This document shows positions 1 through 8,729 of a stretch of DNA of 64,000 bases, piece by piece. The stretch covers positions 354,882,027 to 354,946,026 of the forward strand of contig NC_090439.1 in assembly GCF_031143425.1 (NCBI RefSeq). Direction: 5' to 3'. The translations under genes were made by a program, and so were the position numbers. A model generated the notes under the pieces. The model was not told the DNA's origin, made no database searches, and saw only the letters and a list, made by a program, of their open reading frames with translations. This DNA comes from Pleurodeles waltl. Taxonomy: Eukaryota; Chordata; Amphibia; Caudata; Salamandridae. The number at the start of each line of letters is the position of its first letter. Position 1 is the stretch's first letter.

Positions 1-431
1 GAGTGGTGTCCTCACAGAGGGCTTCATACATGAGGGTAGTGGCTGTCTCTTCAGTGGGCTCAGAATTGGCAGTGGCAGCTAGACCTGCTGATGTGAGAGA
101 CACAATGTCAAAGGTTGTATTGTGACAGCTACCTCCAATAATAAATAGTGACATCTGGCTAAGGCCAAGTACACATTGTATTTCCAGGTTTTCCTGATGT
201 GACAGGTACACATGCTTTCAGTTGTATAGACCTGACATTTGGGTAACATACCAATTCAATTGCAGTCAACAAGCTGCAGAATGTCTGAGTTTAATACCAC
301 CTGGAAGTATGGTCATAGACTCATTTATTGCCAGCAGTGCAGGTGAAACAGTGGCTGGGCAGGATGTGGTTTAGGTCAATTTAACTGTTATGCAGACATA
401 TCCAGACCCCTGCTGTATATGTGATAGATGG
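1..431 (-). other. Left flank of the Gmr1-like insertion; possible Harbinger Myb-gene remnant
   Basis: No convincing open frame. On the minus strand a short stretch near 20-105 reads as Thr/Ser/Glu-rich sequence after a possible splice acceptor. This loosely resembles the start of exon 2 of the Myb-like gene at 34498. The other flank of the insertion (11410-13125) clearly holds a minus-strand Harbinger Myb exon, so this flank is probably the rest of the same old copy. That is inference; the sequence alone is weak. Confidence 0.25.
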
Positions 432-3107
432 TGTAGGAAGTTGGCTCTGTATGCACTATTTCAAAGTAAGGAATAGTATGCGCAGAGTCCAAGGGTTCCC
501 CTTAGATGTAAGATAGTGGCAAAAAGAGATAATACTAAAGCTCTATTTTGTGGTAGTGTGGTCGAGCAGTAGGCTTATCAAAGGAGTAGTGTTAAGCATT
601 TGTTGTACACACACAGGCAATAAATGAGGAACACACACTCAGAGACAATTCCAGGCCAATAGGTTTTTGTATAGAAAAATATATTTTCTTAGTTTATCTT
701 AAGAACCACATGTTAACATTTTACATGTAATACTTTAAATGAAAGGTATTGCAGGTAGGTACTTTAGGAACTTTGAATAATCAAGATAGCATATACAGTC
801 TTCACATAAATCACATATAGCTATTTTAAAACTAGACAGTGCAATTTTCAACAGTTCCTGGGAGGAGTAAGAGTTAGTTAGTTTTTGCAGGTAAGTAAAC
901 CACCTACGGGGTTCAAGTTTGGGTCCAAGGTAGCCCACCGTTGGGGGTTCAGCGCAACCCCAAAGTTACCACACCAGCAGCTCAGGGCCGGCCAGGTGCA
1001 GAGGTCAAAGTGGTGCCAAAAACGCATAGGCTTCAATGGAGAAGAGGGTGCCCCGGTTCCAGTCTGCCAGCAGGTAAGTACCCGCGTCTTCGGAGGGCAG
1101 ACCAGGGGGGTTTTGTAAGGCACCGGGGGGACACAAGTCAGCACAGAAAGTACACCCTCAGCAGCACGGGGGCGGCCGGGTGCAGTGTGCAAACAAGCGT
1201 CGGGTTAGCAATAGAAATCAATGGGAGACCAAGGGGTCTCTTCAGCGATGCAGGCAGGCAAGGGGGGGACTCCTCGGGGTAGCCACCACCTGGGCAAAGG
1301 AGAGGGCCTCCTGGGGGCCACTCCTGCACTGGAGTTCGGATCCTTCAGGTCGTGGGGGCTGCGGGTGCAGAGTCTTCCAGGCATCGGGATCTGAGGAACA
1401 GGCAGTCGCGGTCAGGGGGAGCCTCTGGATTCCCTCTGCAGGCGTCGCTGTGGGGGTTCAGGGGGGGGCAACTCTGGCTACTCACGGTCTCGCAGTCGCC
1501 AGGGAGTCCTCCCTGAAGTGTTTGTTCTCCACAAGTCGAACCGGGGGCGTCGGGTGCAGAGTAGCAAGTCTCACGCTTCCGGCGGGAAACGCAAGTTGTT
1601 TTAAAGTTGCTCCTTTGTTACAAAGTTGCAGTCTTGGGTGAACAGAGCCGCTGTCCTCGGGAGTTCTTGGTCCTTCTAGAGCAGGGCAGTCCTCTGAGGA
1701 TTCAGAGGTCGCTGGTCCCTGGGGAAAGCGTCGCTGGAGAAGTGTCTTCAGAAGGGGGGGAGACAGGCCGGTAGAACTGGGGCCAAAGCAGTTGGTGTCT
1801 CCGTCTTCTCTGCAGGGTTTTTCAGCTTAGCAGTCCTCTTCTTCTTAGATTGCAGGAAGCTGAGTTCCTAGGTTCTGGGGAGCCCCTAAATACCGAATTT
1901 AGGGGTGTGTTTAGGTCTGGGAGGGCAGTAGCCAATGGCTACTAGCCCTGAGGGTGGCTACACCCTCTTTGTGCCTCCTCCCAAGGGGACGGGGTCACAT
2001 TCCTATCCCTATTGGGGGAATCGTCCATCTGCAACATGGAGGATTTCTAAAAGTCAGGGTCACCTCAGCTCAGGTTGCCTTAGGGGCTGTCCTGACTGGC
2101 CAGTGACTCCTCCTTGTTTTTCTCATTATCTCCTCTGGCCTTGCCGCCAAAAGTGGGGCCGTGGCCGGAGAGGGCGGGCAACTCCACTAGCTGGAATGCC
2201 CTGGGGTGCTGTAACAAAGGGGGTGAGCCTTTGAAGCTCACCGCCAGGTGTTACAGTTCCTGCAAGGGGGAGGTGATAAGCATCTCCACCCAGTACAGTC
2301 TTTGTTACTAGCCACAGAGTGAAAAAGGCACTCTCACCATGTGGCTCGCAACATGTCTCGAGTGTGGCAGGCTGTTAAAACCAGTCAGCCTACACAGGTA
2401 GTTGGTTAAGGTTTCAGGGGCACCTCTAAGGTGCTCTCTGGGGTGTATGTTACAATAAAATGTACACTGGCATCAGTGTGCATTTATTGTGCTGAGAAGT
2501 TTGATACCAAACTTCCCAGTTTTCAGTGTAGCCATTATGGTGCTGTGGAGTTCGTGCATGACAGACTCCCAGACCATATGCTCTTATGGCTACCCTGCAC
2601 TTACAATGTCTAAGGTTTTGCTTAGACACTGTAGGGGCACAGTGCTCATGCACTGGTGCCCTCACCTATGGTATAGTGCACCCTGCCTTAGGGCTGTAAG
2701 GCCTGCTAGGGGGGTGACTTATCTATACTGCATAGGCAGTGTGAGGTTGGCATGGCAATCTGAGGGGAGTGCCATGTCGACTTACTCGTTTTGTCCTCAC
2801 CAGCACACTCAACCTGGCAAGCAGTGTGTCAGTGCTGAGTGAGGGGTCCCCAGGGTGGCATAAGACATGCTGCATTCCTTAGAGACCTTCCCTGGCATCA
2901 GGGCCATTGGTACCAGGGGTACCAGTTACAAGGGACTTACCTGGATGCCAGGGTGTGCCAATTGTGGAAACAAAAAGTACAGGTTAGGGAAAGAACACTG
3001 GTGCTGGGGCCTGGTTAGCAGGCCTCAGCACACTTTCAAATCAAAACTTAGCATCAGCAAAGGCAAAAAGTCAGGGGGTAACCATGCCAAGGAGGCATTT
3101 CCTTACA
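432..3107 (-). repeat. 3' LTR of the Gmr1-like element (2676 bp)
   Basis: Matches 8730-11404 along its full length, with scattered substitutions and small indels. It begins TGT and ends ACA, as retroviral-type LTRs do. The element is on the minus strand, so this left copy is the 3' LTR. The unusual length is the same in both copies. The middle (about 950-1800) is GC-rich and the outer parts AT-rich. Short open frames within it also appear in the partner LTR because the DNA is repeated; I do not treat them as genes. Confidence 0.92.
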
Positions 3108-3125
3108 CAACCCCCCCAAACGAAA
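3108..3125 (-). other. Polypurine tract next to the 3' LTR
   Basis: Directly adjoining the LTR, the minus strand reads TTTGGGGGGGTTG. A G-rich purine run at this place is where plus-strand DNA synthesis is primed in LTR retroelements. The position and orientation fit a minus-strand element. Confidence 0.6.
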
Positions 3126-3135
3126 GAGGATGAGA

Positions 3136-5193
3136 CTAACCTTTCCCGAGAGAGTCTTCATTTTCTAAGTGGAAGAACCTGGAAAGGCCATCTGCATTGG
3201 CATTGGCAGACCCAGGTCTGTGTTCCACTATAAAGTCCATTCCCTGTAGGGAGATGGACCACCTCAACAGTTTTGGATTTTCACCTTTCATTTGCATAAG
3301 CCATCTGAGAGGTCTGTGGTCGGTTTGAACTACAAAGTGAGTACCAAAGAGGTATGGTCTCAGCTTCTTCAGGGACCAAACCACAGCAAAGGCCTCCCTC
3401 TCAATAGCACTCCAACGCTGCTCCCTGGGGAGTAACCTCCTGCTAATGAAAGCAACAGGCTGGTCAAGGCCATCATCATTTGTTTGGGACAAAACTGCCC
3501 CTATCCCATGTTCAGAGGCATCTGTCTGCACAATGAACTGCTTGGAGTAATCTGGAGCTTTTAGAAATGGTGCTGTGCACATTGCTTGTTTCAGGGTGTC
3601 AAAGGCCTGTTGGCATTCTACAGTCCAGTTTACCTTCTTGGGCATTTTCTTGGAGGTAAGTTCCGTGAGGGCTGTCACTATGGATCCATATCCCTTCACA
3701 AACCTCCTGTAGTACGCAGTCAAGCCAAGGAATGCCCTGACTTGAGTCTGGGTTTTTGGAGCTGCCCAGTCCAGAATAGTCTGGATCTTAGGCTGGAGTG
3801 GCTGAACTTGGCCTCCACCTAACAGGTGTCCCAAATAAACCACAGTTCCCTGCCCTATCTGGCATTTGGATGCCTTGATAGAGAGGCCTGCTGATTGCAG
3901 AGCCTTCAAAACCTTCTTCAGGTGGACCAGGTGATCCTGCAAGCTGGAACTAAAGACAGCAATATCGTCAAGATAAGCTGCACTAAAGGACTCCAAACCA
4001 GCAAGGACTTGATTCAACCTTTGGAAGGTGGCAGGGGCATTCTTTAAACCAAAGGGCATAACAGTAAACTGACAATGCCCATCAGGTGTGGAGAATGCTG
4101 TCTTTTCTTTTGCTCCTGGTGCCATTTTGATTTGCCAGTACCCTGCAGTTAAGTCAAAGGTACTTAAGAATTTGGCAGCACCTAATTTATCAATCAGTTC
4201 ATCAGCCCTTGGAATGGGATGGGCATCTGTCTTGGTGACAGAATTAAGTCCTCTGTAGTCCACACAAAACCTCATCTCTCTCTTTCCATCTTTGGTGTGA
4301 GGTTTGGGGACTAAGACCACTGGGCTAGCCCAGGGGCTGTCAGAGTGCTCAATGACTCCCAATTCCAGCATCTTGTGGACTTCCACTTTGATGCTTTCCT
4401 TAGCTTGGTCAGACTGTCTGAAAATGTTGTTTTTGACAGGCATGCTGTCTCCTGTGTCCACATCATGGGTACACAGGTGTGTCTGACCAGGGGTTGGGGA
4501 AAAGAGCTCAGCAAACTGTTGCAGGATCTTCCTGCAGTTAGATTGTTGTTGACCAGAGAGGGTGTCTGAATAGATCACTCCATCAACTGAACCATCTTTA
4601 GGGTCTGAGGAGAGGAGATCAGGGAGAGGTTCACTCTCAGCTTCCTGGTCCTCATCTGTTACCATCAACAGATTCACATCAGCCCTGTCATGGAAGAGCT
4701 TAAGGCGGTTCACATGGATCACCCTCTTGGGGCTCCTGCAGGTGCCTAGGTCCACCAGGTAGGTGACCTGACTCTTCTTTTCTAGCACTGGGTAAGGGCC
4801 ACTCAATTTGTCCTGAAGTGCCCTGGGAGCCACAGGCTCCAGAACCCAGACTTTCTGCCCTGGTTGGAATTCAACCATTGCAGCCTTTTGGTCATACCAA
4901 AACTTCTGGAGCTGTTGGCTGGCCTCAAGATTTTTACTTGCATTTTCCATGTACTCTTCCATCCTTGAACGTAGGCCAAGTACATAGTCCACTATGTCTT
5001 GTTTAGGCTCATGAAGAGGTCTCTCCCAGCCTTCTTTCACAAGAGCTAGTGGTCCCCTTACATGGTGGCCAAACAGAAGTTCAAAGGGTGAGAACCCTAC
5101 TCCCTTCTGAGGCACCTCTCTGTAAGCGAAAAGCATACATGGCAAGAGGACATCCCATCTCCTTTTGAGTTTTTCAGGGAGCCCCATGATCAT
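3136..5193 (-). CDS. pol: Integrase C-terminus + reverse transcriptase + RNase H (Gmr1-like pol, 3' part)
   Basis: A 685-codon open frame. Residues 1-60 are the end of the integrase core, and a GPY/F module (LSGPYPVL, about 130-137) closes the integrase. RT follows: a conserved block with FCVDYRGLN at 309-317, the first catalytic Asp in TFDLTAGYW (D347), and the YLDD box at 407-410. RNase H has QTDAS (D557), the IEREAF glutamate (E598) and QTDHRP (D625). RT and RNase H look intact. The start codon given is only the first Met after a break: the frame runs open upstream to a stop near 5266. The arrangement IN then RT then RH in one frame is the Gmr1-type order. There is no chromodomain and no env. 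The frame ends 29 bases before the LTR. Confidence 0.88.
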   Translation of the reverse strand: MIMGLPEKLKRRWDVLLPCMLFAYREVPQKGVGFSPFELLFGHHVRGPLALVKEGWERPLHEPKQDIVDYVLGLRSRMEEYMENASKNLEASQQLQKFWYDQKAAMVEFQPGQKVWVLEPVAPRALQDKLSGPYPVLEKKSQVTYLVDLGTCRSPKRVIHVNRLKLFHDRADVNLLMVTDEDQEAESEPLPDLLSSDPKDGSVDGVIYSDTLSGQQQSNCRKILQQFAELFSPTPGQTHLCTHDVDTGDSMPVKNNIFRQSDQAKESIKVEVHKMLELGVIEHSDSPWASPVVLVPKPHTKDGKREMRFCVDYRGLNSVTKTDAHPIPRADELIDKLGAAKFLSTFDLTAGYWQIKMAPGAKEKTAFSTPDGHCQFTVMPFGLKNAPATFQRLNQVLAGLESFSAAYLDDIAVFSSSLQDHLVHLKKVLKALQSAGLSIKASKCQIGQGTVVYLGHLLGGGQVQPLQPKIQTILDWAAPKTQTQVRAFLGLTAYYRRFVKGYGSIVTALTELTSKKMPKKVNWTVECQQAFDTLKQAMCTAPFLKAPDYSKQFIVQTDASEHGIGAVLSQTNDDGLDQPVAFISRRLLPREQRWSAIEREAFAVVWSLKKLRPYLFGTHFVVQTDHRPLRWLMQMKGENPKLLRWSISLQGMDFIVEHRPGSANANADGLSRFFHLENEDSLGKG

Positions 5194-5294
5194 GCCTTTT
5201 AATGTCTTGTTGAATCTCTCAACAAGGCCATTAGTTTGTGGATGGTATGGTGTAGTGAATTTTTAAGTCACTCCACACTCATTCCACATGTGTT

Positions 5295-5921
5295 TCAGGT
5301 ATGCTGACATAAAGTTGGTACCTCTGTCAGACACCACCTCCTTAGGGAACCCACTCTGGTAAAAATACCAATGAGGGCCTTGGCTACTGCAGGGGCAATA
5401 GTCGACCTAAGGGGAATTGCTTCAGGGTATCTAGTAGCATGATCCACTACTACTAGTATGTACATGTTCCCTGAGGCTGTGGGAGGTTCAAGTGGACCCA
5501 CTATGTCCACACCCACTCTTTCAAAGGGGACCCCCACCACTGGAAGGGGAATGAGGGGGGGCTTTGGGTGTCCACCTGTCTTACCACTGGCTTGACAGGT
5601 GGTACAGGAGACACAAAACTCCTTGACCTTCTGGGACATGTTGGGCCAATAGAAGTGGTTGACTAGTCTCTCCCACGTCTTGGTTTGTCCCAAATGCACA
5701 GCAAGAGGAATATCATGGGCTAAGGTCAGTATGAACTCCCTAAACTCCTGAGGCACTACCACTCTCCTAGTGACACCAGGTTTGGGATCTCTTGCCTCAG
5801 TGTAAAGGAGTCCATCTTCCCAATAGACCCTATGTGTTCCAGTTTTCTTGCCATTGGACTCTTCAGCAGCTTGCTGCCTAAGGCCTTCAAGAGAGGGACA
5901 GGTTTCTTGCCCCTTACACAA
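5295..5921 (-). pseudogene. Integrase N-terminal and core part, frameshifted (Gmr1-like)
   Basis: A 208-codon frame with a zinc-binding HHCC region (H69, H76, C106, C109 in the order H..H..C..C) and the start of the catalytic core (GVDIVGPL with D139, then VVVDHATRYPEA). Its last 20 or so residues are out of frame. The conserved block around the second catalytic Asp is present on the same strand in another frame near 5320-5340, so a one-base change near 5350 broke the gene. A further stop lies near 5266 before the frame that continues into 5193. The frame is the same as that of the protease segment upstream, separated by one TAA at about 6097-6099. It therefore looks like one original pol reading frame placing integrase immediately after protease. 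Confidence 0.82.
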
Positions 5922-6098
5922 CTGCTCCCTTGAGGGTCCCCCTGGGCCTACGAGCTCAACCTGATAAGGTTCTAACTCCAGAGGCTCAGTTCCCTCAGAG
6001 GGCAGAACTTCTTCCTGAGAAGAGAGGTTCTCTTTTTGTTGTTGTGTTGCAGCTGGTTTCCCAGTTGTCTTTCCTTTTCTCTTGGTAGGCTGGGCCCT

Positions 6099-7037
6099 TT
6101 ATCCAGGCTCCAGCTCTACTTTTTCACCCTGAGCCTTGCCCTGTGCCCTTGTCTTGACACACACCAGTTGAGGGATACCCAGCATGGCTGCATGGGTTTT
6201 CAGTTCTACCTCAGCCCATGCTGAGGACTCCAGGTCATTTCCAAGCAAACAGTCTACTGGGATATTTGAGGAGACCACCACCTGTTTCAGGCCATTGACC
6301 CCTCCCCACTCTAAAGTTACCATAGCCATGGGATGTACTTTAGTCTGATTGTCAGCGTTGGTGACTGGATAAGTTTGTCCAGCCAGGTATTGACCAGGGG
6401 AAACCAGTTTCTCTGTCACCATGGTGACACTGACACCTGTATCCCTCAGGCCTTCTACACTTGTCCCATTAATTAAGAGCTGCTGCCTGTATTTTTGCAT
6501 GTTAGGAGGCCAGGCAGCCAGTGTGGCTAAATCCACCCCACCCTCAGAGACTAATGTAGCATCAGTGTGACACCTGATTTGCTCTGGGCACACTGTTGAT
6601 CCCACTTGGAGACTAGCCATTCCAGTGTTAGCTGGAGTGGAGTTAGAAGTGGTACTTTTCTTGGGACAGGCCTTCTCTCCAGTTTGGTGTCCAGGCTGAT
6701 TACAGCTACGACACCAGGCCTTTTTGGGATCAAAGTTTTTACCCTTGTACCCACAATTGGATTGTGAAGAGGCTCTGGGCCCACCCTCCTGTGCAGGTTT
6801 TTGGGGGCCTGTAGAAGACTCTTTACTATTTTTGTTTTTGGATGTCTCAACATTCTTCCCCTGGGGAGGCTTTGTGACCCCTTTCTTTTGGTCACCCACT
6901 GTGGAAGTCTTGGTCACCCTAGTCTTGACCCAATGGTCCGCCTTCTTTCCCAATTCTTGGGGAGAAATTGGTCCTAGGTCTACCAGATGCTGATGCAGTT
7001 TATCATTTGAACAATTACTTAATAGGTGTTCTTTCAC
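6099..7037 (-). pseudogene. Gag nucleocapsid plus aspartic protease (Gmr1-like)
   Basis: A 312-codon frame. The N-terminal part is a Lys/Ser-rich gag tail. A Cys/His knuckle, CRSCNQPGHQTGEKAC, has spacing C-x2-C-x4-H-x6-C, two residues longer than the canonical CCHC knuckle. A retropepsin-like motif follows, LRDTGVSVTMV, with the catalytic DTG followed by V where A is usual, and then a hydrophobic LLGNDL block typical of the second half of the protease. The frame ends with a TAA but stays open beyond it into the integrase frame. Upstream gag (7067-7771) is in a different frame, so either a gag/pol frameshift site or a mutation lies at 7037-7067. Confidence 0.75.
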
Positions 7038-7066
7038 AAATAAATTGTACAGCCCATCATAATCAT

Positions 7067-7771
7067 TTACACCACTGCCTTGAATCCACCATCCAGTGTT
7101 TTCACTGAGTAGTCCACAAAATCAACCCTGGTCAGGCTTGAGGATTTTTGAGCCCCCCTGAACCTAATCCTATACTCCTCAGTGGAGAATCCAAAGCCCT
7201 CAATCAGGGTACCCTTCATGAGGTCATAGGATTCTGCATCTTTTCCAGAGAGTGTGAGGAGTCTATCCCTACACTTTCCAGTGACCATTTCCCAAAGGAG
7301 AGCACCCCAGTGAGATCTGTTTACTTTTCTGGTTGCACAAGCCCTCTCAAAAGCTGTGAACCATTTGGTGATGTCATCACCATCTTCATATTTAGTTACA
7401 ATCCCTTTAGGGATTTTCAACATGTCAGGAGAATCTCTGACCCTATTTATGTTGCTGCCACCATGGATGGGACCAAAAGCCATCTCTTGTCTTTCCCTTT
7501 CTATGGCTAGGAGCTGTCTCTCCAAAGCCAATCTTTTGGCCATCCTGGCTAACAGGAGGTCATCTTCACTGAGGCTATCCTCAGTGATTACAGAGGTGCT
7601 GGACCCTCCTGTGAGGGGAGCAGCATCTCCGACTATGACATTTGGAGACAGGGCTTGAGGGGCCCTGATCTCCCTATTTAGGACTGGACGGGGGGAATTC
7701 TCCTCCAAGTCACTAACATCATCCTCTGGGAGGTCATCCTCAGAGGGGTTGGCTTTCTCAAACTCTGCCAA
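7067..7771 (-). CDS. gag: Gag (capsid part) of the Gmr1-like element
   Basis: A 234-codon frame starting at an ATG. The first 80 residues are acidic and Ser/Pro-rich. A helical segment (LLLARMAKRLALERQLLAIE) is followed by a capsid-like region around residues 120-225 with W-rich helices and a YRIRFRGAQ segment. Members of this branch gave rise to the vertebrate SCAN domain (established knowledge), and the YRxRFR-type segment is compatible with that fold. The last few residues before the stop probably follow a frame change, because the next frame (7037 on) continues the gag tail. The LTR and primer site lie about 950 bases upstream, with a MITE in the leader. Confidence 0.7.
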   Translation of the reverse strand: MAEFEKANPSEDDLPEDDVSDLEENSPRPVLNREIRAPQALSPNVIVGDAAPLTGGSSTSVITEDSLSEDDLLLARMAKRLALERQLLAIERERQEMAFGPIHGGSNINRVRDSPDMLKIPKGIVTKYEDGDDITKWFTAFERACATRKVNRSHWGALLWEMVTGKCRDRLLTLSGKDAESYDLMKGTLIEGFGFSTEEYRIRFRGAQKSSSLTRVDFVDYSVKTLDGGFKAVV

Positions 7772-7871
7772 AAGCTCCTGGAGCTGTACTTTGGAAGGTC
7801 TCCCTCATCTTAAGATGGAGGTAAGGGGTGATGTCGAGTTCCATCACATTCTTTTCTGCATTAGACATTAT

Positions 7872-8463
7872 GGGGGTCATTCCGACCCCGGCGGGCGGTG
7901 GAAGCCGCCCGCCGGGCGGGAACCGCCAGAAGACCGTACCGCGGTCAAATGACCGCGGCGGTCATTCTGGCTTTCCCGCTGGGCCGGCGGGCGACCGCCA
8001 GAATGCCGCCCGCCGGCCCAGCGGGAAAGCCCCTTCAACAATGAAGCCGGCTCCGAATGGAGCCGGCGGAGTTGAAGGGGTGCGACGGGTGCAGTGGCAC
8101 CCGTCGCGATTTTCAGTGTCTGCTAGGCAGACACTGAAAATCATTATGGGGCCCTGTTAGGGGGCCCCTGCACTGCCCATGCCTGTGGCATGGGCAGTGC
8201 AGGGGCCCCCAGTGGCCCCACGACACCCGTTCCCGCCATCCTGTTCCGCCAGGACCAGGATGGCGGGAAGGGGGTCGGAATCCCCATGGCGGTGCAGCGA
8301 GCAGCGCCGCCATGGAGGATTCTTTGGGGCAGGGGTAAACCGGCGGGAAACCGCCGGTTGCCCTTTTCTGAGAATTGCCCATGAAGCACCGCCAGCCTGT
8401 TGGCGGTGCTTCCGCGGCACTCTGCCCTGGCGGTTTTCAACCGCCAGGGTCAGAATGACCGCC
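7872..8463. mobile_element. Harbinger-type MITE (592 bp) inside the gypsy leader
   Basis: GC-rich insert with imperfect terminal inverted repeats: the left end is GGGGGTCATTCCGACC and the right end, reverse-complemented, GGCGGTCATTCTGACC. The direct repeat TAT flanks it (7869-7871, 8464-8466). Inside are strong local inverted repeats built from CCGCC/GGCGG blocks. The ends resemble those of the 9.4-kb Harbinger element at 33188-42625, so it is probably a non-autonomous derivative. No protein-coding capacity is apparent. Confidence 0.75.
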
Positions 8464-8710
8464 TATGTTTCTAAAAGTTGGAATACTTTTTAAGAATCTA
8501 AAGCTATTTCTAGAACTTAATTCAAACTTTCACAAAACTTTTAAACTCTAAAAGAAATGCTAACAGGGACTAACACAAGGCCCTAGCAGGACTTTTAAAA
8601 ATTTAGAAAAATAGCTCAAATTGCAAAAATCAGTTTCTAATGACAATTTTTGGAATTTGTCGTGTGATCAGGTATTGGCTGAGTAGTCCAGCAAATGCAA
8701 AGTCTTGTAC

Positions 8711-8729
8711 CTCACCGCTGATCCACCAA
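8711..8729 (-). other. Primer-binding site of the Gmr1-like element
   Basis: Immediately inside the 5' LTR the minus strand reads TTGGTGGATCAGCGGTGAG. The TGG one base in matches the CCA end of a tRNA, as expected for a primer-binding site. I could not assign the tRNA from memory. Confidence 0.55.

Noticed and set aside
878..1641. Open frames of 77-153 codons in the LTR that recur in the partner LTR (9185-9935)
   Set aside because: Conservation follows from the LTR duplication. No domain, low-complexity GC-rich DNA, frames open on both strands.
8113..8493. Overlapping open frames on both strands within the MITE at 7872-8463
   Set aside because: They come from CCGCC-rich inverted repeats; no start context or recognisable protein.
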